From the NCBI RefSeq assembly GCF_040219215.1, contig NZ_JAVJSX010000019.1, positions 1-64,000 on the forward strand: a DNA stretch of 64,000 nt, read 5' to 3'. The notes under the pieces are model-generated. The model did no database searches, was not told where the DNA came from, and was given only the letters and a program-made list of their open reading frames with translations. Below, piece after piece: positions 44,011 to 53,124 of this stretch. The stretch comes from Thalassobaculum_A sp040219215 (lineage in GTDB: Bacteria > Pseudomonadota > Alphaproteobacteria > Thalassobaculales > Thalassobaculaceae). A program made the translations under genes and the position numbers. The first letter of the stretch is position 1; every line of letters starts with the position of its first letter.

Positions 44011-45570
44011 ATGGCCACCCGAGTTGCGAACATCGACGACGTCCGCCTGCTGCACCGGGTAGCCGAGCGTTATGGTCAGGTCGAGGCGCTGGCACCGCTG
44101 TGGGTAAGGTTCCCCGAACCGTTCGCGTCGCTTGGTGCCGCCCAAGTCGGAACCAAGATGGCCCGTTTCTGGATCTGGCCGCCATTGTCGAGGATCGCCG
44201 AAAGAGTCGAAGCAGACCCGGAAGCTGGCACCGCTCTGGCGGTGCTCGACCGGTTGGTGCGCCAGACAATTCTGGGCGTGATCGCCGACATCGCCCTGAA
44301 CCGGATGCCGGGCGTCGATACCGTGGTCGAAACCCTGGCAACCGCGACCGGGGCAGGCGCCTACGTCATTCATCTGGCGCATATCCGAACGGCTCAGCAG
44401 CGGCCGACCGAGGTTGACCGGCTGTTGCAGCACGGTCTCAGTCGAGAATTGATCCAGGCATCTGTCTTCGTGAGGCCTGATAGCTTGGCCGGCGGCCGGT
44501 ACGTTGCGCCCGCGCCCGACCGTCGTTCCGTGATTACGGTGCCGACAATCGACGTCGACGGCCATCACGGTGTCGACCGTCCCCTGGGCCATTCGCCGGG
44601 TCGACCCTATGTCGCCGCGCTCGATCAAGTCGTGCTGGAGGAGCAGTTCCTGCTACACGTCCCGGGGGCCGGCGTCCTGTCCGAGGGCGTCTCCTACCGC
44701 TGGCGCTATGGTCTGTCGCAGCGCTCGTTCCTGCTGCGTCCCAGCCGCAACGAGGCGCTGCACACCCCGCTGGCGGGCGACGATCAGATCACCCGAATTC
44801 CCTCTGCAACGTTCTTCGGCAAGACCTCCGTACACGGGCATTTCATCATCGAGGGTCTGGAGCGACTGCACGCCTACGCGTTGGCCGGGCGGTCGCTGGA
44901 TCCGCCGTTCCTGGTGCAGGATCCGCCGCGACCCAGCTATCGGCGGCTGTTGGCAGCGCTGGGCCTACCAGCCGACGACGACGGCTATGCCGTCATCCGC
45001 AGCACCCGGGTGGCAATCGAGCATCTGGTAATCGGAGGTATCGGGACCAGCCTGCCGGCGGTTAACCCTGACACAGTCCAATTCCTTCACGACCGCGGCC
45101 GGCACGCGGCCGGCGTGACCGATGGCACCGGAAGGCCCGGCACCAAACTGTATCTCGCGCGCGGATCGTCGATGCGTCGCAGGATCGTCAATGAAGATGC
45201 AGTGCGCGACGCACTGGAAGCACGCGGCTACCGCACCGTGCAACTTGAGACCCTGGACCTCATCGATCAGATCGCGATGATTGCCGAGGCTAGTGAGATC
45301 GTCGGCGTTCACGGTAGCGCATTGATCAATCTGATCTGGGCAACCCCCGGAACCCGGATCGGGGTGCTGGTTCCCAGTACCTGGCGCGATTGGCGGCCGG
45401 GACATGTGGAGATGCTGTTCGGACAGTTCCAGTCTGTCGATCTGGATGCGACGGCCATCGAATGCGCACCGGCGCGCGACGAACGTGGCGCCTTCCACCA
45501 GTTCAATGAGGACCTCGAGGTTCCGGTCGCAGCGCTTCGGCGCTGGCTGGGCGATCCACAACACGGCTGA
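44011..45570 (+). CDS. GT61-family (DUF563) glycosyltransferase
   Basis: A 519-residue protein. The C-terminal domain from about residue 180 has the DUF563/GT61 layout, with KTSVHGHFIIEGLERLHAY in the middle and the donor-site KLYLARGSSMRRRIVNE...AEASEIVGVHGSALINLIW near the end. It transfers sugar to a glycan in capsule, LPS or protein glycosylation. The N-terminal 180 residues are not recognised. No membrane helix. It converges with the methyltransferase gene and the two overlap by 68 bases at their 3' ends. Paired with the methyltransferase and oxygenase beyond, it may serve surface-glycan decoration (inference). Confidence 0.85.
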   Translation: MATRVANIDDVRLLHRVAERYGQVEALAPLWVRFPEPFASLGAAQVGTKMARFWIWPPLSRIAERVEADPEAGTALAVLDRLVRQTILGVIADIALNRMPGVDTVVETLATATGAGAYVIHLAHIRTAQQRPTEVDRLLQHGLSRELIQASVFVRPDSLAGGRYVAPAPDRRSVITVPTIDVDGHHGVDRPLGHSPGRPYVAALDQVVLEEQFLLHVPGAGVLSEGVSYRWRYGLSQRSFLLRPSRNEALHTPLAGDDQITRIPSATFFGKTSVHGHFIIEGLERLHAYALAGRSLDPPFLVQDPPRPSYRRLLAALGLPADDDGYAVIRSTRVAIEHLVIGGIGTSLPAVNPDTVQFLHDRGRHAAGVTDGTGRPGTKLYLARGSSMRRRIVNEDAVRDALEARGYRTVQLETLDLIDQIAMIAEASEIVGVHGSALINLIWATPGTRIGVLVPSTWRDWRPGHVEMLFGQFQSVDLDATAIECAPARDERGAFHQFNEDLEVPVAALRRWLGDPQHG

Positions 45571-46297
45571 GGTAGTCGCACACCGCTGCCTCTGTGTTGG
45601 TGATACTCGCGAAACCCGCCACGACCTCGGCAGTGTTATCCGGTAACGAGCGCGGCATCCATGAGTCGACAAGCGTGTCGAATCTGCCATCAAGGTGCTT
45701 GCTTGCTGGATCCAGACCGGTGACCAGCAGCATGCCGGACGGCGACGCCGGCACGTAGGTCAGCGACAGGTCCGGGCGCTCCTGCCTCAGGATCGCGGCG
45801 GTCTTCCAGACATCCCCGGTCCAGAAGATCCGGCGCCGGTCGCGGGTGGCGACCTCAGGACGGAACGGATGCACGTCATGCAGCACGATCAGCGAGTCCG
45901 GCGCTGCGATCCGCTCCACATTGATGAAGTCGCGCAGCGTCTGATCGAAGCTGTGCAAACCATCGACGAACGCGAGTTCGACCGGCGCGTCGACGATGTC
46001 CCGGAGGTCCGGTCGGGCGAAGAACGCATCGCTGGTCTCCTCGAAGATCCGGCCGGTGACTGGCAGCGACAGGTTCGGCGCCGGATCGACGCCAACCGCC
46101 CGCGTCTCCGGTCGTGTCAGCGCGAAGGACAGGCCCAGATTAACCCCGATCTCCAGATAGTTCCGGGGTCGCCGGTAATCGTGAATCCAACCCAAGACAT
46201 CGCGATAGGCCGGACCGGGAAACAACCGCTCGACGTCAGCCAGATCCTGCTGATGGAGTACCTGCAAGGCGCGGCGGTCAGCGGCGATATCAGCCAT
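45503..46297 (-). CDS. class I SAM-dependent methyltransferase (Methyltransf_24-like)
   Basis: A 264-residue methyltransferase. Motif I is YLEIGVNLGLSFALT (about residues 47-61), then AVGVDPAP (acidic loop) and VELAFVDGLHSFDQTLRDF, the motif of Methyltransf_24-type enzymes that act on sugars or small molecules. The last 22 residues overlap the tail of the converging glycosyltransferase gene and are not needed for the fold. The 2OG oxygenase gene stands 45 bases upstream, so the two probably share a transcript. Confidence 0.85.
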   Translation of the reverse strand: MADIAADRRALQVLHQQDLADVERLFPGPAYRDVLGWIHDYRRPRNYLEIGVNLGLSFALTRPETRAVGVDPAPNLSLPVTGRIFEETSDAFFARPDLRDIVDAPVELAFVDGLHSFDQTLRDFINVERIAAPDSLIVLHDVHPFRPEVATRDRRRIFWTGDVWKTAAILRQERPDLSLTYVPASPSGMLLVTGLDPASKHLDGRFDTLVDSWMPRSLPDNTAEVVAGFASITNTEAAVCDYLSRVVDRPASAEALRPEPRGPH

Positions 46298-46342
46298 TCA
46301 GCACATCCGTTCAGATCGGTTTCCGGCACCCAACGGCCGCCG

Positions 46343-47125
46343 TTACCGGATCAGATCGGCTTCGTCCAGCGCCAGCACCTGAAACTGCACCAGAAAACGC
46401 CGGGTGTCCGGGTGCTCGACCGGCTCGACACCGTGAAAGCTGTTCGGGACCGGCGCAAAGCAGAAGGCCGAGCCGGCACGGTGTGGGATTGTCGCGACTC
46501 GGGTGAAGTCTCCGCGGTCGTAGTGCCGAGGCGGTCCCATGAAACGATCTTGCGCACTCTCCATTGGGCGCTTCGGAACATAGACTGATGTTCCCAGCGA
46601 CACGCCCTCGGGCTCGTCATCCAGATACAAAATCATCGTCACCAGCTTCGCCCGGTGGTCGGTATGCGGCGTGAGCCTGTACCCGGTGCAGTCCTCCATC
46701 AGGTCGAGGGACCGCCGCAACCGATACCCGCCATCGAACTTGTTCAGGCGATGACGCACTACATCCCTAAAGACGTCGATCAGGGTCTGGGCGACAACCG
46801 GCGCGGAGAACATCGCGCGCAACCGGGCGATCGGGGCCGGCAAGTCACCCGGATCACCCGGCATAAGGGTTAACGTAAAGCGGTTCGGATCGACACGGAT
46901 CTGCCGCTGCTCGGCGATCCGGACCATCCGGTCGCCAAGATCGATCGATGCAAGTTCCTTGGCCCAGGCCGCATCAATGACATCGCGCGCCGCGAAATGC
47001 CGGTAGGGCCAGTTCTTCTGGTCGGCATTGGCGATCGCGTAGAGCAGGCGACCGACGTCCTCTTCGGTGCGTTCCACCGCATCGCTGTCGGTGCTGGTCG
47101 ATTCGGACGGTGCGTTCTCCTGCAT
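46343..47125 (-). CDS. 2-oxoglutarate/Fe(II)-dependent oxygenase
   Basis: A 260-residue double-stranded beta-helix oxygenase. The iron triad is His154 and Asp156 in TPHTDHRAK with His231 in SFHGVEPVEH, and Arg242 or Arg243 (TRRFLVQF) binds 2-oxoglutarate. The protein hydroxylates an unknown substrate, using O2 and 2-oxoglutarate. No signal peptide. It precedes the methyltransferase gene by 45 bases in the same direction, and with the GT61 gene forms a putative glycan-modification set. The 103 bases upstream hold its promoter region. Confidence 0.88.
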   Translation of the reverse strand: MQENAPSESTSTDSDAVERTEEDVGRLLYAIANADQKNWPYRHFAARDVIDAAWAKELASIDLGDRMVRIAEQRQIRVDPNRFTLTLMPGDPGDLPAPIARLRAMFSAPVVAQTLIDVFRDVVRHRLNKFDGGYRLRRSLDLMEDCTGYRLTPHTDHRAKLVTMILYLDDEPEGVSLGTSVYVPKRPMESAQDRFMGPPRHYDRGDFTRVATIPHRAGSAFCFAPVPNSFHGVEPVEHPDTRRFLVQFQVLALDEADLIR

Positions 47126-47228
47126 GGCGGCACGCTAGGCGGCCTGCCGATTCAAGTCCAGACGGCACCTGTGGCAAGAACCTACACTCCACACGGAGTC
47201 CCGAGCCGAGTGCTCGGTACATGCTTCC

Positions 47229-48710
47229 CTAAGAGGCAGAATCGGGGTTGCCCGACACGTCCCTACCGATACGGACGCACTCCTGGACCAGCAGCGACAG
47301 GTCGTCCCGCCGCGTGCGATGGTTGGCGATCGCCACGCGCAGGCAGTGCTGCCCGTGCACCGTCGTGTCGGACAGCGCCGCAATTCCCCTCTCCTGCAGG
47401 CGCAGCATGATCTCGACGTTGGCCGCCTTGAGTGCCGGTCCCGTCATACCGCCGGCACGGTAACGGAAGCAGACAATGTTGATCTCCGTTGGCGCGGCAA
47501 GCTCAAGTTCCGGTTCGGCCTCGATCAGGTCGGTCAGATATCGCGCTTGCGCGATGTTCTGATCGATCAGCCGGCCGAACGCTTCCAGCCCGTGTTGCTT
47601 GAGCGCCATCCAGATCTTCAGCGCCCTGAATCCGCGGGTGGTCTGCAGACCGTAGTCGTAGAGCCACTCTGCCGCCGCCAGACCGCGGGGCGTGGTCTCG
47701 AGATATTCCGGGGTCACCGCAAAGGTTGCGCGATGGGCGGTCCCGTTGCGCACCAGTACGCAACCGGCCTCGAACGGGGCGTGGAGCCATTTGTGCGGAT
47801 CGAGGGCGATCGAGTCCGCCCGATCCAGACCGGCGACCCGGTAAGCGTTGTCCGGAGCGATCGCGATCAGCGCGCCGATGCAACCGTCGACGTGCAACCA
47901 CAGGCCCTCGACTGCGGCGAAATCCGCAATCGCCGCGAGATCGTCGACAGCGCCGGTGTTGACGGTTCCGGCGGTCGCGATCACCACAGCCGGTCGCCGG
48001 CCGCCGGCGCGGTCCTCCGCCACCGCCCGACGCAATGCCTCCAGATCCATCCGAAGATCAGCGCCGGTAGCCACGCGGCGGAGCGCCCGGTTGCCATGGC
48101 CAAGCGCCTCTACCGCCTTGCGGTGACAGCTGTGTGCCTGATCCGAAGCGTAGAACACCAACGGCTCGGATATCGCAGCGACACCGTGCTCGCGCACATC
48201 AATCCCAGCCTTGACGTTGCGCGCCACTGCCAGCGCGATCAGGTTGGCCATCGACCCGCCGCTGACCAGACTGCCGCCGGCGGCGGCCGGGAAACCAACC
48301 ATCTGCCGGCACCAGTCCACCACCTGCCGGTCCATGCAGGCGGCGGCGTGATTGCCACCGCCCAGGTTGGATCCCTGCACGGCCGCCAGGAAATCGCCAA
48401 GCGCCCCGGTGAAATTGCCGGCGCCCATGTACCAGGACCAGAAGCGCGGATGGACGTTGCCCATCGGATAGGTCATCACCGTCTGCGCAACCTCGCGGTA
48501 AACATCCGCCAGCGGAAGCGGTGCGCGCGGCAGCGGCGCATCGAGCGCCGCACGCACCTCAGCCGGCATCTCACGCCACACCGGACGATCGCGGACATCA
48601 CGCAAGTGATCGATCGCATCGTCCATGATGCGGTGGGACAGGGCCCGCACAGGCTCCCAATCGCTGGGGTCGAGGGTTTCCTCGGCGCCAGCGTTCCGCC
48701 ATCCGTCCAT
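47229..48710 (-). CDS. group II PLP-dependent decarboxylase
   Basis: A 493-residue fold-type I group II decarboxylase, the family of aromatic-L-amino-acid, glutamate and 2,4-diaminobutyrate decarboxylases. The PLP-binding Asp is in WLHVDGCIGALI and the Lys in ALDPHKWLHAPFEAG. The start MDGWRNAGAEETLDPSDWE and the VGNVHPRFW-like segment (GNVHPRFWSW) belong to the bacterial aromatic-decarboxylase-like branch. It would make an amine from an amino acid; the substrate is not resolvable. It ends 103 bases from the oxygenase and follows cysK by 20 bases in the same direction. Confidence 0.9.
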   Translation of the reverse strand: MDGWRNAGAEETLDPSDWEPVRALSHRIMDDAIDHLRDVRDRPVWREMPAEVRAALDAPLPRAPLPLADVYREVAQTVMTYPMGNVHPRFWSWYMGAGNFTGALGDFLAAVQGSNLGGGNHAAACMDRQVVDWCRQMVGFPAAAGGSLVSGGSMANLIALAVARNVKAGIDVREHGVAAISEPLVFYASDQAHSCHRKAVEALGHGNRALRRVATGADLRMDLEALRRAVAEDRAGGRRPAVVIATAGTVNTGAVDDLAAIADFAAVEGLWLHVDGCIGALIAIAPDNAYRVAGLDRADSIALDPHKWLHAPFEAGCVLVRNGTAHRATFAVTPEYLETTPRGLAAAEWLYDYGLQTTRGFRALKIWMALKQHGLEAFGRLIDQNIAQARYLTDLIEAEPELELAAPTEINIVCFRYRAGGMTGPALKAANVEIMLRLQERGIAALSDTTVHGQHCLRVAIANHRTRRDDLSLLVQECVRIGRDVSGNPDSAS

Positions 48711-48730
48711 GGCCGGCCCCTCCCCGATCG

Positions 48731-49819
48731 CTACGCCGCCGCCATCTGGAAGCCAGGAGTGGAGCGCGAAAGCTCGGCCTCCTCGGCATCCATGTCGGCC
48801 TCGATGCCGTCGAACAGCGGAGTGGTCATGTAGCGTTCACCGGTGTCCGGCAACATGCAGAGGATGACGGCACCGGGTTCCGCGCGTTCGGCGATCTGGC
48901 GAGCTACCGCAAACGTGGCGCCGCCGGAGATGCCGGTGAAGATGCCCTCGCGTCGGGCCAACTCCTTGGTCCACTTGATTCCCTCCGGCCCGGCAATCGG
49001 CAGGAGTTCATCGTACAGGCGGCGATCGAGCGCCTCCTGCAGCACGTGCGGAATGAAGTCCGGCGTCCAGCCCTGGATCGGATGGGGCTCGAAGGCCGGG
49101 TGGCTGACCGCGGGGGCGTTGCTCGTCGTCCGTTCCTGGGTCCGGCCGCTGGCGATCAGCTGGGCATTCGCGGGCTCCGTGAGCACGATGCGGGTCTCCG
49201 GGCGTTCGCGGCGCAGCACTCTCGCCACGCCGGTGACGGTGCCGCCGGTGCCGTAGCCGGTCACGAAGTAATCAAGCCGCGAACCGGCGAAGTCGGCGAT
49301 GATCTCACGCCCGGTCGTGCTTTCGTGGATCGCGGCATTGGCCGCGGTCTCGAACTGCGCGGCGAGGAACCAACCATTGGCCTCGGCCAGTTCGACGGCC
49401 TTCCGGTACATGCCGAACCCCTTCTGCGCACGCGGCGTAAGCACCACCTTGGCGCCCAGCATCCGCATCAGCTTGCGACGTTCGATCGAGAAGCTGTCGG
49501 CCATCGTGACGACCAGCGGGTAGCCTTTCTGGGCGCAGACCATGGCAAGGCCGATGCCGGTGTTCCCGCTGGTCGCCTCAACGACCGTCTGCCCGGGCTT
49601 CAGGGCGCCGCTACGCTCGGCGTCCTCGATAATGTTGAGCGCCAGCCGGTCCTTGACCGAACCAGCCGGGTTGAAGAACTCGGCCTTCACGTAGATTGTC
49701 GCATGATCGACGCCGAGGCTGTTGACCCGGATCACCGGGGTGTCGCCCACGGTGTCGAGGATGCTGTCGAAAAGCCGGCCGCGCCCGCCGGTGGTACGGA
49801 TTTCTGCTGCTGTCGTCAC
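48731..49819 (-). CDS. cysK: cysteine synthase (O-acetylserine sulfhydrylase)
   Basis: A 362-residue fold-type II PLP enzyme. The PLP Lys is in NPAGSVKDRLA (about residue 55), the substrate loop in EATSGNTGIGLA, and the phosphate-binding GTGGTVTG motif follows at about residue 190. It makes cysteine from O-acetylserine and sulfide. About 30-40 residues longer than short forms at the C-terminus, as in many alphaproteobacterial CysK. It starts at GTG 49819 with GGGAG 7 bases before. A long upstream extension of this frame is antisense to the SARP-type gene and not real. Divergent from that regulator. Confidence 0.92.
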   Translation of the reverse strand: MTTAAEIRTTGGRGRLFDSILDTVGDTPVIRVNSLGVDHATIYVKAEFFNPAGSVKDRLALNIIEDAERSGALKPGQTVVEATSGNTGIGLAMVCAQKGYPLVVTMADSFSIERRKLMRMLGAKVVLTPRAQKGFGMYRKAVELAEANGWFLAAQFETAANAAIHESTTGREIIADFAGSRLDYFVTGYGTGGTVTGVARVLRRERPETRIVLTEPANAQLIASGRTQERTTSNAPAVSHPAFEPHPIQGWTPDFIPHVLQEALDRRLYDELLPIAGPEGIKWTKELARREGIFTGISGGATFAVARQIAERAEPGAVILCMLPDTGERYMTTPLFDGIEADMDAEEAELSRSTPGFQMAAA

Positions 49820-49882
49820 AATTGTTCTCCCTGGATGCCGTTTGGCAGTTGCGGTTAATAAGAGGCGAGCAGGGAACAGATC

Positions 49883-51940
49883 GTGGGAGAGGGCGTGGAA
49901 TCGCCCGTGGAAACCACCCTTCCGGGTCAGAAAGTTGAAGCGTCGCGACTCCAACTGCGCCTGCTCGGCCCGTTGACGGTCATCCGAGACGGCGTCGAGC
50001 TGGCGCTTCCGACGTCGCGCAAGGTCCGTGCGCTGCTCGGCTATCTCACGATGGCGCCGCGAGCGGTCGGACGAAGCCGGCTGTGCGAACTGCTCTGGGA
50101 CGTACCCAACGATCCCCGGGGCGAACTTCGGTGGTGTCTCAGCAAGCTCCGCGGCATCCTCGACGATCCGACACATGCCCGCGTCACGACCGGCGGCGAT
50201 ACCGTGTCGCTCGACCTGGGCGACTGTACGGTCGACGCCGCCGCGATCAACAATGCCGCCGGTCGTCAGCCGGCCGGATCTGGTGACCTGGTTGCGCAGG
50301 ATCTGCGCGAGTTCCTGAAGCTGTTCCGAGGGACATTCCTGGAAGGGCTGGAAATTGACCGCAGCCCCCAGTTCGATGCCTGGCTGGCCGTCCAGCGCCG
50401 CCGCTTCCGCGATTGCCAGACCGACATGCTCGACCGCCTCCTGGCCAGCCTGCCGGCCGGATCGGACGAGGCGCTGCCGCTGCTCGATACCTGGCTGGAG
50501 GTTGCACCATTCGATCTCCGCGCTCATCGGAATCTGCTCAGCGCCCTGGTTGAACGCGGACAGACGATGGCCGGCGAGGAGCATTTGGCGGCGGCGGTTG
50601 GTCTGTTCGAGGCGGAGGATCTGGATTTCGAACCGGTTCGGACCGCTTGGGCGCAAATCAGAGCCCGCAGGGCCGGCACATCGACGGCAAGATCGTCGCC
50701 CACGACCGGCGATCCCGCCCCGCCGACGCCCGACACCGCTGCCGGGGCGGGCGGAGCGCACGGACGGCGCGCCTCGATCGCCATCATGCCGTTTCTGGAG
50801 CAGCCGGTCGCCCGAGGTGGTCTGGCCGATGGCCTGACCCACGACATCATCGCCCGGCTGGCCAAACTGAGGAGCCTGTTCGTCATCGCCCGGGGCTCGG
50901 TTTTTACCCTGGCGGAACAGGGAATCGTGCCCGAGGAAGCGGCGCGCCGACTGAACGTCGACTACGTCGCCAGCGGCCGCATCCGGCTCGATCAGAAGCA
51001 GGTCGTCGTCGATGTCGAACTGATCGAAGCGCAGAGCGCCCGCATCGTCTGGGCCGAATCCCTCGCACAATCACTCACGGACACGCTGGTCCTGCTGGAC
51101 GAGATCGGCAATCGCATCGTTGCGTCGATCGCCAACGAGGTCGAGACCGCGGAGCGGAACCGCGCGTTGCTCAAGGCACCGAACTCGCTCGACGCCTGGG
51201 AAGCGTACCACCGCGGCCTGTGGCACATGTACCGGTTCACCAAGGACGAGAACGCCCAAGCCCGGCATTTCTTCCATATGGCGACACGCCTGGACCCTAC
51301 CTTCGCGCGGGCCCACGCCGGCCTGTCGTTCACCCACTGGCAAAGCGCCTTCCAGCAGTGGGACGACCGCGACAAGGAGAGCGACCGGGCGTTTGCCGCC
51401 GCCGGACAGGGGCTGCTGGCCGACGAACACGACCCAGCCGCCCACTGGGCCATGGGCCGGGCGCTGTGGCTGCGGGGTCGCCAGGACGGATCGCTGGTCG
51501 AGCTTGAACGGGCGGTCGAGTTGAGTCCGAACTTCGCGCTCGGCCACTACGCGTTGTCGTTCGTGCAGTCGCAATCGGGTGATCCGCTCGCCGCGATCCG
51601 GGCGTCGGACCACTCGCGCCAACTGAGCCCGTTCGACCCGATGCTGTTCGGAATGCTCGGCACCCGGGCGATGGCCCACGTCCGCCTCGGCCAGTACGAA
51701 GAGGCGGCGGAATGGGCACTGAAGGCCGCTGCCCGCCCCAACGCCCATCCCAGCATCCAGGCGATCGCGGCGCATTGCCTCGCGCTCGCCGGCCGTGTCG
51801 AGGATGGCCGAGTCTTCGCAGCTTCGGTCCGTCGAGCGGTTCCAGGCTACGGCATCGAGAACTTCTTGAAGACGTTCCAGTTCACACCGGATGCCGTCGC
51901 CCGGTTTCGCCAAGGAGCGAAACTGATCGGGCTGGGGTGA
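49883..51940 (+). CDS. SARP/BTAD-type transcriptional regulator with TPR domain
   Basis: A 685-residue soluble protein. Residues about 22-115 form an OmpR-like winged helix (LRLLGPLTVIRDG...LCELLWDVPNDPRGELRWCLSKLR), and about 120-245 a bacterial transcriptional-activation (BTAD) domain. After a Pro/Ala linker comes a TolB-like block, SIAIMPFLEQPVARGGLADGLTHDIIARLAKL (from about 292), as in cyclase-like regulators, then several TPR repeats to the end. No cyclase catalytic domain is present. It likely activates transcription, perhaps of the divergent cysK, 63 bases away (inference). The GTG start follows AGGGA. Confidence 0.85.
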   Translation: MGEGVESPVETTLPGQKVEASRLQLRLLGPLTVIRDGVELALPTSRKVRALLGYLTMAPRAVGRSRLCELLWDVPNDPRGELRWCLSKLRGILDDPTHARVTTGGDTVSLDLGDCTVDAAAINNAAGRQPAGSGDLVAQDLREFLKLFRGTFLEGLEIDRSPQFDAWLAVQRRRFRDCQTDMLDRLLASLPAGSDEALPLLDTWLEVAPFDLRAHRNLLSALVERGQTMAGEEHLAAAVGLFEAEDLDFEPVRTAWAQIRARRAGTSTARSSPTTGDPAPPTPDTAAGAGGAHGRRASIAIMPFLEQPVARGGLADGLTHDIIARLAKLRSLFVIARGSVFTLAEQGIVPEEAARRLNVDYVASGRIRLDQKQVVVDVELIEAQSARIVWAESLAQSLTDTLVLLDEIGNRIVASIANEVETAERNRALLKAPNSLDAWEAYHRGLWHMYRFTKDENAQARHFFHMATRLDPTFARAHAGLSFTHWQSAFQQWDDRDKESDRAFAAAGQGLLADEHDPAAHWAMGRALWLRGRQDGSLVELERAVELSPNFALGHYALSFVQSQSGDPLAAIRASDHSRQLSPFDPMLFGMLGTRAMAHVRLGQYEEAAEWALKAAARPNAHPSIQAIAAHCLALAGRVEDGRVFAASVRRAVPGYGIENFLKTFQFTPDAVARFRQGAKLIGLG

Positions 51941-51941
51941 C

Positions 51942-53015
51942 CTACCGTCCCCGATAGAACTCCCCGACCGCCTCAAGCACCCGGTCGACGTCCTGCTCGG
52001 TCACGTCGAGGTGCGTGACTACCCGGATCTTAGGACGCTGGCCGGACAGGACGATACCGCGCTCGGCGAGATGCGCACGTAGCGGGTCGATGTCGTCGGG
52101 CTTCGGCTGGATGAACAGCATGTTGGTGTCGACCGCGTCGAGATCGACGGTTAGCCCAGGGATCGCCGCCAGCCCCTCAGCGAGGCGCCGGGCGTTGGCG
52201 TGATCCTCGGCCAGCCGCTCGACATGGTGGTCGAGCGCGTGCAGGCCGGCGGCCGCAATTACCCCGGCCTGACGCATGCCGCCGCCGAGCATCTTGCGCA
52301 TGCGCCGAGCCCGCTTGATGAAATCCTTCGGTCCGCTCAGCACCGAGCCGACCGGGGCGCCAAGCCCCTTGGACAGGCACAGCGACACCGTATCGATCGA
52401 ACGCACCAGATCGGCTGCCGACCTGCCGGTCTTGACCACGGCGTTCATCAGCCGGGCGCCGTCCAGGTGCACCGCCAGTCCGGCCGCGTGGGCGGTCTCG
52501 GCCAGCGCCTCGATACGGTCCTGATCCTGGACCCGGCCGGACACCGTGTTCTCCAGGCACAGCAGCCGGGTGATCGGGCTGTGCGGGTCGTCCGGCTTGA
52601 TCCCGGCCTTCACTTGGGCCGGATCGAGCCCGCCGCCCGCATCGGTCTTCATCGGATAGCAGGCCACCCCACCGAGCACCGAGGTGCCGAGCGCCTCGGA
52701 CTTGAATACATGGTAGACGTCGCCGATCAGATACTCCTCGCCGCGCTGGCAGTGCGACAGAACGCCGAGCAGATTGCTCTGGGTTCCAGAGGAGACATAA
52801 ACCGCCGCCTCCTTGCCCATCAGCCCGGCCACCTTCTCCTCCAGCGCCCGAACCGTATAGTCCTCGCCGTAGACGTCGTCGCCGACCTCGGCGCGGGCCA
52901 TCGCCTCGCGCATCGCCTCGGTCGGCTGGGTAACGGTGTCGCTGCGCAGATCGATACGGCGATTGCCGCCGCTGGCAGTGCTGGCGGCTCTATCGGCGGT
53001 CATCCCGGCGTACAT
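51942..53015 (-). CDS. ltaE: low-specificity L-threonine aldolase
   Basis: A 357-residue fold-type I PLP aldolase that cleaves L-threonine or allo-threonine to glycine and acetaldehyde. It opens with IDLRSDTVTQPTEAMREAM, the standard start, and has GDDVYGEDYTV and the PLP Lys in SLCLSKGLGAPVGSVL. The length is normal. Two ATG codons (53015, 53003) are possible starts and no clear ribosome site decides. It converges with the SARP-type regulator, 1 base apart. Confidence 0.92.
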   Translation of the reverse strand: MYAGMTADRAASTASGGNRRIDLRSDTVTQPTEAMREAMARAEVGDDVYGEDYTVRALEEKVAGLMGKEAAVYVSSGTQSNLLGVLSHCQRGEEYLIGDVYHVFKSEALGTSVLGGVACYPMKTDAGGGLDPAQVKAGIKPDDPHSPITRLLCLENTVSGRVQDQDRIEALAETAHAAGLAVHLDGARLMNAVVKTGRSAADLVRSIDTVSLCLSKGLGAPVGSVLSGPKDFIKRARRMRKMLGGGMRQAGVIAAAGLHALDHHVERLAEDHANARRLAEGLAAIPGLTVDLDAVDTNMLFIQPKPDDIDPLRAHLAERGIVLSGQRPKIRVVTHLDVTEQDVDRVLEAVGEFYRGR

Positions 53016-53124
53016 CGCTCTGGTCGTCCTCTACTGGTGTCGGTGCGGCTGGTGTCGTCGATCGGTTCGGTGGATATTGCGTCGAACGGGTGCGGAACGC
53101 ACCCCCTGATCGTGGGAGGCCCGC

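Noticed and set aside
49820..51070. Upstream extension of the cysK frame on the minus strand
   Set aside because: It is antisense to the SARP-type gene. The GTG at 49819 with GGGAG gives a normal CysK N-terminus.
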